From the NCBI RefSeq assembly GCF_000217795.1, contig NC_015681.1, forward strand, positions 124,001-188,000: DNA of 64,000 bases. Reading direction: 5' to 3'. A model generated the notes under the pieces. That model had not been told where the DNA came from. It was given only the letters and a program-made list of their open reading frames with translations, and ran no database searches. The position numbers and the translations under genes were made by a program. This document shows positions 34,040 to 43,818 of this stretch, piece by piece (position 1 is the first letter of the stretch; the number at the start of each line of letters is the position of its first letter). The stretch is from Thermodesulfatator indicus DSM 15286 (GTDB taxonomy: Bacteria > Desulfobacterota > Thermodesulfobacteria > Thermodesulfobacteriales > Thermodesulfatatoraceae).

Positions 34040-34069
34040 GCTTGTCAAAAAATAAGCTTTACATTATGA

Positions 34070-34209
34070 GAGACCTTTGCAAAATATCTTATTCAAGAGA
34101 CTGCTTCGCCCATACGGGCTCGCAGTGACACCTGAGAGAGTCATTGCGAGGCTGCGCCAGCAGCCGAAGCAATCTCAATCTACATTTTCCTTAATTTTGC
34201 AAAGATCTC
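34070..34209. mobile_element. MITE-like element, copy A
   Basis: This 140-bp element has terminal inverted repeats GAGACCTTTGCAAAAT and GAGATCTTTGCAAAAT (one mismatch). It is flanked by TATGA on both sides (34065-34069 and 34210-34214), a likely target duplication. The interior contains two hairpin-prone blocks (GACTGCTTCGCCCATACGGG...; TCATTGCGAGGCTGCG...CGAAGCAATCTC) and no coding sequence. It is nearly identical to the element at 45478. It fills most of the 206-bp gap between acsA and paaK. Confidence 0.8.
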
Positions 34210-34245
34210 TATGAGCAATTTAAAAGAAAAAGATAAGGAGGTCTT

Positions 34246-35553
34246 ATGGATCGGCATAAAAAAGACTTTTTACCCCGTGAGGATTTGGAAGCTATCCAAC
34301 TCAAGCGCTTAAAAGAAACTGTTGAGAGGGTATATCATCTGGTTCCTTTTTATCGTCAAAAGTTTGACGAAGTCGGCCTAAAACCCAAACACATAAAGAG
34401 TCTTGATGATCTCAAAAATCTTCCCTTCACCACCAAGCAGGACTTGAGAGATCACTATCCCTTTGGGTTATTTGCTGCTCCTTTAGACCAGATCATAAGA
34501 ATCCATTCTTCTTCAGGCACTACGGGCAAACCAACCGTGGTGGGATATACGGAAAATGACCTGAAAGTCTGGACTGAGGTTATGTATCGCACTTTTAAAA
34601 TGGCCGGTGTCGGCCCGGGGGATGTGGTTCATAATGCTTATGGTTATGGCCTTTTTACCGGTGGTCTTGGCTTTCATTATGGAGCAGAAGCCGTAGGCGC
34701 CGCGGTAGTTCCCTCAAGTGTTGGCTTTACCAAAAGACAGCTTATGCTTCTTAAAGACTTTGGAGCCACTATACTTTGTTCTACTCCTTCTTACGCTTTG
34801 CACCTGGCCGAGGTTGCTAAAGAAGAAGGATATGATCCCCCAAAAGATTTTCTTTTAAGGGCAGGTTTCTTCGGCGCTGAACCAGCCTCTGAAGGGCTTC
34901 GCCAAGCAGTGGCTGAAGCCTGGGGGATAAAATACTTTGAGTGTTACGGACTTTCTGAAATTATCGGCCCAGGGGTGGCCGCAAGCTGCCCTGAAGGAGA
35001 GCTGCACATATTTGAAGACCACTTTATCCCGGAGATAATAAATCCTGAAACCGGAGAAGTACTCCCCGAAGGAGAAGAAGGCGAACTCGTGTTTACAACT
35101 GTTTCCAAACAAGGGCTTCCTATAATTCGTTATCGCACTAAAGACATAGCAAGCCTTTACAAGGCCCCGTGTAAGTGCGGACGCACCATTTTGCGAATGG
35201 GCCGTATTCTTGGCCGAACAGACGATATGCTCATTGTTTCAGGGGTTAACGTCTTTCCCTCACAGGTGGAGCATGTGCTCACACAGGTGGAAGGCCTTAC
35301 CCCTAACTACGTAATCGTAGTTGACAAACGCGGTGTATTGGATGTGCTTGAAGTCTGGGTAGAAGTAGATGAAAGGGTTTTCACTGGAGATATTGGTTCG
35401 CTAGAGAACCTAAAACGCAAGCTTGAGGAAGAACTGGCCAACGCTTTATTCTTGAGGGCCAGAGTTAAACTCGTTGAGCCAAAGACCCTTGAGCGTTCTA
35501 TGGGGAAGGCCAAACGAGTGGTTGACCGCCGCGAACTTAAAGACATAGCTTAA
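34246..35553 (+). CDS. Phenylacetate-CoA ligase family enzyme
   Basis: A 435-residue PaaK-type AMP-forming ligase: [19 protein letters not shown] (P-loop), [58 protein letters not shown] and the hinge [20 protein letters not shown]. In anaerobes these enzymes act on arylacetates from aromatic amino acids. The next gene encodes an ACT-domain protein 12 bp downstream, a pairing often seen beside indolepyruvate oxidoreductase genes, though those are absent here. AAGGAGGTC sets the start. The exact acid is unproven. Confidence 0.92.
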   Translation: MDRHKKDFLPREDLEAIQLKRLKETVERVYHLVPFYRQKFDEVGLKPKHIKSLDDLKNLPFTTKQDLRDHYPFGLFAAPLDQIIRIHSSSGTTGKPTVVGYTENDLKVWTEVMYRTFKMAGVGPGDVVHNAYGYGLFTGGLGFHYGAEAVGAAVVPSSVGFTKRQLMLLKDFGATILCSTPSYALHLAEVAKEEGYDPPKDFLLRAGFFGAEPASEGLRQAVAEAWGIKYFECYGLSEIIGPGVAASCPEGELHIFEDHFIPEIINPETGEVLPEGEEGELVFTTVSKQGLPIIRYRTKDIASLYKAPCKCGRTILRMGRILGRTDDMLIVSGVNVFPSQVEHVLTQVEGLTPNYVIVVDKRGVLDVLEVWVEVDERVFTGDIGSLENLKRKLEEELANALFLRARVKLVEPKTLERSMGKAKRVVDRRELKDIA

Positions 35554-35565
35554 AAGGAGGCCAAA

Positions 35566-36012
35566 ATGAGAGGTAAATACGCTATAAAACAGCTATCCAT
35601 TTTTCTTGAAAATCGTAAAGGACGTTTAAAGGAAGTTACCAGGGTGCTGGCCGAGGCCAATGTGAACATAAGGGCTCTGGCCCTGGCTGAAAGTGCGGAG
35701 TTCGGTATCCTTCGCCTGGTAGTGGATAATCCGGAAAAGGCTCGCTCCGTCCTTTCTTCAGAAGGCTTTACCGTTAAAGAACAGGAAGTCTTTGCCGTAG
35801 AAGTCCCCGATAAGCCAGGAGGTTTTTACCAAGTGGTTAAAGCCCTCACTGAGGCCGACATAAACATTGATTACACCTACGCCTTTGTGGGTGGAAAAGA
35901 CTCGGCCATTCTTATCTTTAAAGTGCCCGACCATCTCTTTGAAAAGGCACTAGAAGTAGTCCATAAAGAAGGTATAAAACTGGTAGAACCTATTTTCTTT
36001 TACGGGAAATAA
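35566..36012 (+). CDS. Tandem ACT-domain amino-acid-binding protein
   Basis: A 148-residue protein made of two ACT domains, residues 5-70 (KQLSIFLENRKGRLKEVTRV) and 72-145 (VFAVEVPDKPGGFYQVVKAL). Each has the beta-alpha-beta pattern that binds amino acids at dimer interfaces. It has no catalytic domain. The position directly after the paaK-type gene suggests that it senses an amino acid and tunes the ligase or its pathway, which is inference. Confidence 0.88.
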   Translation: MRGKYAIKQLSIFLENRKGRLKEVTRVLAEANVNIRALALAESAEFGILRLVVDNPEKARSVLSSEGFTVKEQEVFAVEVPDKPGGFYQVVKALTEADINIDYTYAFVGGKDSAILIFKVPDHLFEKALEVVHKEGIKLVEPIFFYGK

Positions 36013-36016
36013 TTAA

Positions 36017-36035
36017 AGGGGGCTTTGTGCCCCCT
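36017..36035. terminator. Bidirectional terminator between ACT gene and ligA
   Basis: AGGGGGC and GCCCCCT form a 7-bp stem around TTTGT, followed on the plus strand by CATTTATTCTTTTTT. The stem sits between two convergent genes, 4 bp from each end. Confidence 0.8.
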
Positions 36036-36038
36036 CAT

Positions 36039-38129
<2,091 letters not shown>

Positions 38130-39227
38130 CTATTTTTGAGACGAAGTATCCTCGGAAGTTCCATTATTTGATTTAAGCACTTTTTCTTGGGTCTCAAGGG
38201 TTTTTTCTTTTTTCGTCGTGAGAGATTTTCGTGGCCTTATACCCCGCTGGTAAATGTCAACTGCTCGCTCGTGTTCTCTTAAAGTTCGGGAAAAATAATG
38301 AGTTCCGTCTCCCTTAGAAACGAAGTAAAGATAATCTGTTTTAGCGGGATAGAGCACCGCTTTTATAGAGGCTTTTCCAGGATTACAGATAGGACCTGGA
38401 GGAAGCCCAGGATAAATGTAAGTATTGTATGGATCACGGTAACGCAAATCCCGGTAACGCAAACGACTGTAAAAACGCTTTACCGCATACCGCACAGTAG
38501 GGTCTGACTGAAGTTTCATGCCACGCTTAAGACGATTCCAGAAAACACTAGCAATAATTGGCCTTTCCTGCGGCATAACGGCTTCTTTTTCAACGATAGA
38601 GGCAAGGGTGACTACTTCTTTTACCGAAAGACCTAGCTCTTTGGCCCGTTCGGCAAATTCGCTGTTCCAGACTTCCCAAAAGCGTTTTATCATCGTGGCC
38701 ACAATGAGACGGCAGCTTATTCCTCGCCAGAAAGCGTAAGTATCGGGAAAAAGAAAACCTTCAGCCGTATCTCCTGGAATGTTAAACTTCTTGAGAAATT
38801 CTTTGTCTTGAACTACCTGAAGGAAATCATTTCGAGAACAAAGACCAGCTTTATCCAGTAAACGGGCAATTTCGTAGATATTATAGCCTTCGGGAATAGT
38901 GACATAATGGGTAACAACTCGGCCCTGGACGAGAGTTTCTAAAATTTTTGCTAAAGGCTCTCGGGGGCTTAGTTCATACTCGCCGGCTTTTATTTGGTTG
39001 GTGAGGCCCAGGCGGTAAGTTTCAAAGATGAAAATCCATTTGTTTTTTATCAGGCCTTCTCTTTCCAAAAGAGAAGCAATTTTTTTTAAAGGTGTGCCTG
39101 GTTCAATAAAAATAATTTTGGAAGGAGTGTCTTTATCCGTGGTTACGGGCAAAGTGAGCTCGTAATACCAGGCGCCAACATAAAGAACAACTAGGGATAT
39201 TACTAAAAAAGATAAAATTTTTGACAT
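38130..39227 (-). CDS. mltG: Endolytic murein transglycosylase MltG
   Basis: MltG is a YceG-family inner-membrane protein that cuts nascent glycan strands and ends peptidoglycan elongation. The 365 residues have an N-terminal anchor helix (ILSFLVISLVVLYVGAWYY), a LysM-like part (FIEPGTPLKKIASLLEREG) and the catalytic domain with Glu in ASIVEKEAVMPQERP, followed by FWNRLKRGMKLQSDPTVRYA and YNTYIYPGLPPGPICNPG. A Lys/Thr/Ser-rich tail of about 40 residues extends beyond the domain. Confidence 0.95.
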   Translation of the reverse strand: MSKILSFLVISLVVLYVGAWYYELTLPVTTDKDTPSKIIFIEPGTPLKKIASLLEREGLIKNKWIFIFETYRLGLTNQIKAGEYELSPREPLAKILETLVQGRVVTHYVTIPEGYNIYEIARLLDKAGLCSRNDFLQVVQDKEFLKKFNIPGDTAEGFLFPDTYAFWRGISCRLIVATMIKRFWEVWNSEFAERAKELGLSVKEVVTLASIVEKEAVMPQERPIIASVFWNRLKRGMKLQSDPTVRYAVKRFYSRLRYRDLRYRDPYNTYIYPGLPPGPICNPGKASIKAVLYPAKTDYLYFVSKGDGTHYFSRTLREHERAVDIYQRGIRPRKSLTTKKEKTLETQEKVLKSNNGTSEDTSSQK

Positions 39228-39305
39228 AACACTATTTTAGCCCCTTAACTTTTGGTTGCATATAAAACTCTTAATGCTAGATTTTAGCAACACAAGGAGG
39301 GAGAA

Positions 39306-39926
39306 ATGATAGATGAACAAAAATTGGCTATCTTAGAGAAAGAAGCTAAAGAAAATCCGAAATCTATTTTTGCCCATCACCGTCTGGCTATAGCTTACTG
39401 GCAAGCAGGAAAGACTGAAGACGCCTTAAAAACCTTTAAATATCTTTTGGAATTAGACCCACCCAACTTTGAAGTTCGCGTCAACCTGGGCACCCTTTTG
39501 GCCCAAATAGGCAAGCTTGAAGAAGCTAAAAAACACTTTGAAATAGCGCTAAAGGCTTATCCCAAATCAGCCGAAGCTCTAGTGAATTTAGGTTTGGTGA
39601 ATTTTCACCTGGGCAACCTTGATGAAGCCCAGGAATATTACCTTAAAGCCCTAGAAGTCAGACCTAACTGGCCACCTGCCCTCGTAAATCTTTCTACCGT
39701 TTACATTGAACAAAAAAAATATAAAGAAGCTGCCGAGTGCTGTGAAAAAGCTATTTCTTCTGACCCTAATTTTTCCATGGCTTATAATAATTTAGCTGTA
39801 GCCTACTATCACCTAGGAAAGATTAAAGAAGCACGTGAAGCTCTGGAAAAGGCCAAAAAATTGGGCTATCCCGTATTAGAATCCTTGGAACAAATGATCG
39901 CGGAAGCCGAAAATGCTAAAAGCTAA
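39306..39926 (+). CDS. TPR-repeat protein
   Basis: A 206-residue cytosolic protein of about five tetratricopeptide repeats, for example IFAHHRLAIAYWQAGKTEDA, VRVNLGTLLAQIGKLEEAKK and MAYNNLAVAYYHLGKIKEAR. There is no signal peptide or enzymatic domain. It begins a three-gene run with the HEAT-repeat-like and second TPR genes (overlap 14 bp, then 3 bp gap). The adjacency suggests a shared complex. GGAGGGAG precedes the ATG. Confidence 0.85.
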   Translation: MIDEQKLAILEKEAKENPKSIFAHHRLAIAYWQAGKTEDALKTFKYLLELDPPNFEVRVNLGTLLAQIGKLEEAKKHFEIALKAYPKSAEALVNLGLVNFHLGNLDEAQEYYLKALEVRPNWPPALVNLSTVYIEQKKYKEAAECCEKAISSDPNFSMAYNNLAVAYYHLGKIKEAREALEKAKKLGYPVLESLEQMIAEAENAKS

Positions 39927-40992
39927 ACCAGTTCTTTGCCCTTTTTGTGGACACCCGGTGGCTCCACCTCAAAACCTCGGGTTTCAATTTTCTGACTTTG
40001 ACGCCGGCTTTTGTGACTGCGGAGCGGTTTATGTAAGCGATGTTACCGGACATAACCGGGGAGCAGCCTTTGTAGAGGCTCTTCTTTTAGCTTGTGGCGG
40101 TAACTGGGACCTAGCCTGGGAACTTGAACCTGAAGCAGACTACCAGGAACAGGTTGTTGAGCATTATGACCAAAAAAGTCACCAGGTTTTTGGAGATCCT
40201 TCTGACCGCGTAAATGTAAAAGGGGTTCTTATTTTCTTACGTTTATCGGATGAATTGAGAGATCTTTCGGCAGAAAAGATAGCCGAGATTAAAGCCTCTC
40301 GGCGAACTAAAGAATCTCCACCGCCGGGCTTTAAACCTAAAAGATTGCGCCGACAAGAGATAGAAAAACTATTGCATGAAAATAGAGAAAAGGAAATTGT
40401 TTATCATTGTCGCTTTTTGCCAGTTAACCTTAGCACTTTGCGTAAAGTTCTTTATAGTGCAGACCCCCTTTTACGCTGGAGGGCTGTTGTTACTATGGGA
40501 GAAGCGGCTCAGGCCGTACTTAAAACTAGACCTGATATAACCGCCGATTTAATAAAAAGGCTTATCTACTCTAGCGCAGATTCAGCCGCTTCGGCCTGGG
40601 GAGCCCTTGAAACTGTTGGTGAAATAATAAGACGTGAGCCTGGGCGTTTTAGCCTTTTTGTTAAAAATCTCTTAGCTTTTCTCAAATATCCAGAGTTTAG
40701 ATCAGGAGCTCTTTGGGCCCTTTATCGTATCGCCCAGGGGAAACCTTCTTTGATCAAAAATGAACGCTACTGGATCATTTTGGATTTATTAAAAGATCAA
40801 GAACCTATAGTAAGGGCCTTAGCCACTATGGTATGTCAGTATGCGAGGATAATAGAGGCGTTACCTGCCTTAAAAAACCTGTTAGAAGATCAGGATATCG
40901 TGGAAATCTTTAATCCTGAAGAAAAAAATTTTAAAAAGGTAACTGTTGGCGCTCTAGCTAAAGAAGCTATTAAAACCTTAGAAAGGACTTAA
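39913..40992 (+). CDS. DVU0298-like protein with zinc-site N terminus and HEAT-like repeats
   Basis: A 359-residue protein resembling a family named after Desulfovibrio vulgaris DVU0298. The N terminus has paired cysteines (LCPFCGHPVAPP, FCDCGAVYVSDV) suited to a zinc site. The C-terminal 180 residues look like HEAT/PBS-lyase-type helical repeats (LLRWRAVVTMGEAAQAVL, AASAWGALETVGEIIRREPG, VRALATMVCQYARIIEALPA). No known catalytic activity. It lies between two TPR genes and probably works with them. The family name is from memory. Confidence 0.65.
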   Translation: MLKAKPVLCPFCGHPVAPPQNLGFQFSDFDAGFCDCGAVYVSDVTGHNRGAAFVEALLLACGGNWDLAWELEPEADYQEQVVEHYDQKSHQVFGDPSDRVNVKGVLIFLRLSDELRDLSAEKIAEIKASRRTKESPPPGFKPKRLRRQEIEKLLHENREKEIVYHCRFLPVNLSTLRKVLYSADPLLRWRAVVTMGEAAQAVLKTRPDITADLIKRLIYSSADSAASAWGALETVGEIIRREPGRFSLFVKNLLAFLKYPEFRSGALWALYRIAQGKPSLIKNERYWIILDLLKDQEPIVRALATMVCQYARIIEALPALKNLLEDQDIVEIFNPEEKNFKKVTVGALAKEAIKTLERT

Positions 40993-40995
40993 AAC

Positions 40996-41646
40996 ATGAA
41001 TGAGAAAGAGAAAATTTTAGAAACTATCGAAAAAAAGTTTGGCAAGGCTGAACAAACCGAAACACAAGTCCCAGAGAAAGAATTGGATGATATTACTAAG
41101 GCTCGCAAATGGTATGAAGAAGCCGAAATTATGTGGGGGCAAGGAAGGAGCCTTGACGCCTTGGAACGCTATGAAGAAGCCTTGAAAATATTTCTGGAAA
41201 ATAAACTCTGGCGTGAAGCGGCTAACGCAGCGGAAAAGATCGGCGATGTCAAATTCTGGCGGGAAAGATATGAAGAAGCTCTTAAACCGTACAAGATGGC
41301 CATGGATATCTGTGAAGAATTTAACGACGAAATAAGCGCTGCCCTTATGGCGGAAAAAATCATTTACACATACCAAAAACTCGATCAGCCAGAAAAGGCT
41401 TTGCCTTATTTTTATCGCACTTTAGAAATAGCTGAGAAATTTGGCGATGCACACCGGGCAGCTCGCTCTATGGTAGGGATTGGGGATATACAAAAATACC
41501 GCGGTGACTTTCAAGCGGCCCTTGAAGCCTATGAAATTGCTTTAAAAATTTATAAAGGCTTAGGCTCTCTAGAGCAAGCCCAATTGGTGCAACAGGCTAT
41601 CGACTCACTGCGTAAGGAGCTGGACACCGGGAAAACGTCCTCTTAG
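40996..41646 (+). CDS. TPR-repeat protein
   Basis: A 216-residue soluble protein. A charged N-terminal tail (residues 1-35) precedes about four TPR units, including MWGQGRSLDALERYEEALKI, EEALKPYKMAMDICEEFNDE and AARSMVGIGDIQKYRGDF. It starts 3 bp after the DVU0298-like gene. Its last 42 bp overlap the opposing YkgJ-like gene. Function unknown; scaffold role likely. Confidence 0.83.
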   Translation: MNEKEKILETIEKKFGKAEQTETQVPEKELDDITKARKWYEEAEIMWGQGRSLDALERYEEALKIFLENKLWREAANAAEKIGDVKFWRERYEEALKPYKMAMDICEEFNDEISAALMAEKIIYTYQKLDQPEKALPYFYRTLEIAEKFGDAHRAARSMVGIGDIQKYRGDFQAALEAYEIALKIYKGLGSLEQAQLVQQAIDSLRKELDTGKTSS

Positions 41647-42183
41647 AGCAGCGGGTAAAGGAACTCTTATTTTACCCCCGTCTGGAGCGATTTTATCCGA
41701 AAGGGACGCCAAACGTTCCAGAACCTTTTCAAAATATACAGTGGGGTAACTTTTGCCAGGCTCAAAGCCCGAAAAGCCGCAAACAAAAGTTTCTCCAGCA
41801 ATAAGGATGGGAATGCCGTAAAGGCGACAGGTAGCCGGCCGTGCTTCGTAAAGATCACAGCGTTTTTGGTCATTAAGTAACGGGCAGCGAATTTTTATAG
41901 CCGAAATAACAAAGGGATTAAGCACCGCAGGCTTTTTACGCAGCCACTCTTTTTCATATTTTTCTACACGGCGCAAAATTTCCCGCCTAACCCCTCTGGG
42001 TTTCCGGGTAAATTCACGATAAATAAGAGCCGCTTCGGCAAGGGATAGGTCAAATAAGGCGTAACAACAATCCACACAACCTGGTTTACACCGCACTTCC
42101 TTGGGATAGCGCTTCTTGGTTTCGTGAAAGGCCTTTTCTATTTCGGTAAATATCTCGTTAAGCCCTTGCCAAATGGCCTGCAT
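41605..42183 (-). CDS. YkgJ-type cysteine-cluster protein
   Basis: A 192-residue protein of the CxxxCxxCC family thought to bind a metal or Fe-S cluster. The conserved cysteines are in CKPGCVDCCYALFDLSLAEA and IRCPLLNDQKRCDLYEARP with ATCRLYGIP. The family is widespread and uncharacterised. It is transcribed with FmdB-like upstream (15 bp gap) and converges on the TPR gene with a 42-bp overlap. Confidence 0.85.
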   Translation of the reverse strand: MQAIWQGLNEIFTEIEKAFHETKKRYPKEVRCKPGCVDCCYALFDLSLAEAALIYREFTRKPRGVRREILRRVEKYEKEWLRKKPAVLNPFVISAIKIRCPLLNDQKRCDLYEARPATCRLYGIPILIAGETFVCGFSGFEPGKSYPTVYFEKVLERLASLSDKIAPDGGKIRVPLPAALRGRFPGVQLLTQ

Positions 42184-42198
42184 TGCGGAACCCCAGCT

Positions 42199-42441
42199 TT
42201 AACGAGAGTACCCCGGCAAATTTAAATGGGCACAAGTACCAGACTCACATTTTTGAGTGGTGACCGTAGGCTTTGAAGTGCTGGAACCCCCTGTAATTAC
42301 CGCCCCAGTAACACTCATAAGCCGTTTTATGCGAGGGCTATTACATTCCTCACAACGTACAGAATCAATTTCATCTCGGCTTTTCAAAAGGACTTCAAAT
42401 TCCTTACCGCAATCTTCACAAATAAATTCGTATATCGGCAT
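42199..42441 (-). CDS. FmdB-family zinc-ribbon protein
   Basis: An 80-residue regulatory-type zinc ribbon: MPIYEFICEDCGKEFEVLLK and VRCEECNSPRIKRLMSV give the CxxC pairs, followed by a Ser/Thr/Gly-rich tail with two further cysteines. The family is common beside formamidase and other genes with no fixed role. AAGGAGGAG precedes the ATG. Confidence 0.9.
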   Translation of the reverse strand: MPIYEFICEDCGKEFEVLLKSRDEIDSVRCEECNSPRIKRLMSVTGAVITGGSSTSKPTVTTQKCESGTCAHLNLPGYSR

Positions 42442-42506
42442 AAACTCCTCCTTAAAACATTAGACGCTTATTAGGTTAGAATGCCACAGCCAAAAGTCAA
42501 TAAGTT

Positions 42507-42572
42507 GGGACAGGCAAAAATTTTCAGGTCTCCCAAAATTCTGCCGATAAAAGGGACAGGCAAAAAAATTTT
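42507..42572 (+). repeat. Paired GGGACAGGC repeats upstream of the first RAYT
   Basis: GGGACAGGCAAAAATTTT begins at 42507, and a second copy with seven A residues before TTTT begins at 42553, 46 bp later. The second runs directly into the AAGGAGG ribosome binding site of the transposase. The same paired arrangement precedes the second transposase gene. Confidence 0.8.
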
Positions 42573-42585
42573 AAGGAGGTCTCTT

Positions 42586-43449
42586 ATGCCACGTATCCCA
42601 CGTTTTTTCATGAATGATCCACGAGCCGCTTATCATATAATTTCCCGCACCGCCCTGCCCGGCCACAACGTACTCGGACCTGAAGAAAAAGATCACCTAC
42701 TCAATCTTATTAGCTGGCTCTCGCAGGTCTATTTCGTAGAAGTCTATAGCTTTGCCATCATGGGTAACCACTTCCATCTCCTCTGCCGCATGCTCCCTGG
42801 AAACCAGTTCTCTGACGAAGAAGTGAAACAACGCGTCAGGCTCTACTACGGCAAGAAACGCAAAATTTTCTTCTATGAAGATATGCTCAAAAAATGGAAA
42901 CAAAGGCTTGGCAATCTTTCTCGATATGTTCAGGACATTAAACAACGCTTTTCACGCTGGTATAACAAGCGCGTTGACCGCAAAGGTTACTTCTGGGCTG
43001 ACAGGTTTAAGTCCGTAATCATTGAAACCGGGGAGGCTTTGCTCAACTGCCTGGCTTACATAGAGTTAAACCCGGTGCGGGCTGGGATTGTGGAAAAGCC
43101 GGAAGATTATCGCTGGTGCTCGCTGGGATACAGGTCAAGAATAGGGACAGGCAAAACTTTTCTCTCGCTTGATATAGGCCTTCCACGGTATGAAGGAAAA
43201 AGCGAGAAAAAGAGATTAGAACTTTTGCGGGAGTTTATTTATGGCAAAGGCGAGATTAGTGAGCCAGAAAGTGGGACAGGCAAAAATTTTAGACAGAGGA
43301 CCAGGTACTTTAGCGAAAGCTTGGCCATAGGAAGCAAAAGTTTTGTAAAAGAGACAGCCGTAAAATTAAAGAGGTTTCTTGGGCTCAGAAGAGAAAGAAA
43401 AACTAAAAATATAAAAGATTTTACGGAAAAAGAGATGGCTTTCATATGA
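42586..43449 (+). CDS. REP-associated tyrosine transposase (RAYT, Y1 family), copy 1
   Basis: A 287-residue HUH-type single-strand transposase. The metal-binding HUH motif is MGNHFHLLCRM (His62, His64), and the likely nucleophile is Tyr126 in FSRWYNKRVDRKGYFWADR, followed by AYIELNPVRAGIVEKPEDYR, typical of RAYTs. These are domesticated IS200/IS605 relatives linked to palindromic repeats. I chose the ATG at 42586, preceded by AAGGAGGTCTCTT, over an upstream ATG because copy 2 starts the same way. Two GGGACAGGC repeats lie inside the coding region and are translated as GTGKTF and GTGKNF. The C-terminal third has diverged from copy 2. Confidence 0.9.
   Translation: MPRIPRFFMNDPRAAYHIISRTALPGHNVLGPEEKDHLLNLISWLSQVYFVEVYSFAIMGNHFHLLCRMLPGNQFSDEEVKQRVRLYYGKKRKIFFYEDMLKKWKQRLGNLSRYVQDIKQRFSRWYNKRVDRKGYFWADRFKSVIIETGEALLNCLAYIELNPVRAGIVEKPEDYRWCSLGYRSRIGTGKTFLSLDIGLPRYEGKSEKKRLELLREFIYGKGEISEPESGTGKNFRQRTRYFSESLAIGSKSFVKETAVKLKRFLGLRRERKTKNIKDFTEKEMAFI
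43144..43160 (+). repeat. GGGACAGGC repeat inside RAYT copy 1
   Basis: GGGACAGGCAAAACTTTT-like sequence lies in frame within the coding region. The equivalent codons in the second transposase (56064) carry the same motif. Confidence 0.7.
43273..43290 (+). repeat. Second GGGACAGGC repeat inside RAYT copy 1
   Basis: GGGACAGGCAAAAATTTT is identical to the copy at 42507 and is absent from the equivalent place in the second transposase gene, suggesting a later insertion or a loss there. Confidence 0.75.
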
Positions 43450-43469
43450 GCAAAAATTTTAATTTTCTA

Positions 43470-43590
43470 GAGACCTTTGAAACATAAATTGAGATTGCTT
43501 CGGCTGCTGGCGCCTTGCAATAGGGATCCCTTCGCTACCGCTCGGGACAGGGATTGCTTCGCCACTTTGTGGCTTGCAAGACTGTGGTTT
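43470..43590. repeat. MITE-like element, decayed left part
   Basis: The sequence starts GAGACCTTTGAAACATAAAT, matching the left terminal repeat of the elements at 34070 and 45478. It then has GAGATTGCTTCGGCTGCTGG and ATTGCTTCGCCACTTTGTGG blocks. No right terminal repeat follows. It lies 20 bp after the first transposase gene. Confidence 0.6.
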
Positions 43591-43739
43591 TTGTCAAGCA
43601 CTTTGAGCTTCCATTTGCCATTTTTTGTAATTATAAATTGTTGGTAGGGAGGTCCTTCCAGGTTTAGCCTTGTATGTGGAAAGTAAAAAATTGTTCAGTA
43701 ACTTATCAACTATCAGCCATCTTCTATTGGCCATCTGCC

Positions 43740-43800
43740 ATTTAGTCACGGCGAGCTCTATTTTCCCTGTCACTGCAAGCGAAGCGAAGCAGTCTATTAA
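43740..43800. repeat. REP-like half element
   Basis: TTTAGTCACGGCGAGCTC and CTGTCACTGCAAGCGAAGCG with GAAGCAGTCTATTAAT resemble the right half of the MITE interior. Together with the preceding copy and about 150 bp of unassigned AT-rich sequence it makes up the 369-bp gap at 43450-43818. Confidence 0.5.
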
Positions 43801-43818
43801 TAAAGCATTTGGTAAAAT

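Noticed and set aside
42481-42585. N-terminal extension of the first RAYT from an ATG at 42481
   Set aside because: It translates the GGGACAGGC repeats, and the second RAYT begins at the equivalent internal ATG with the same ribosome binding site.
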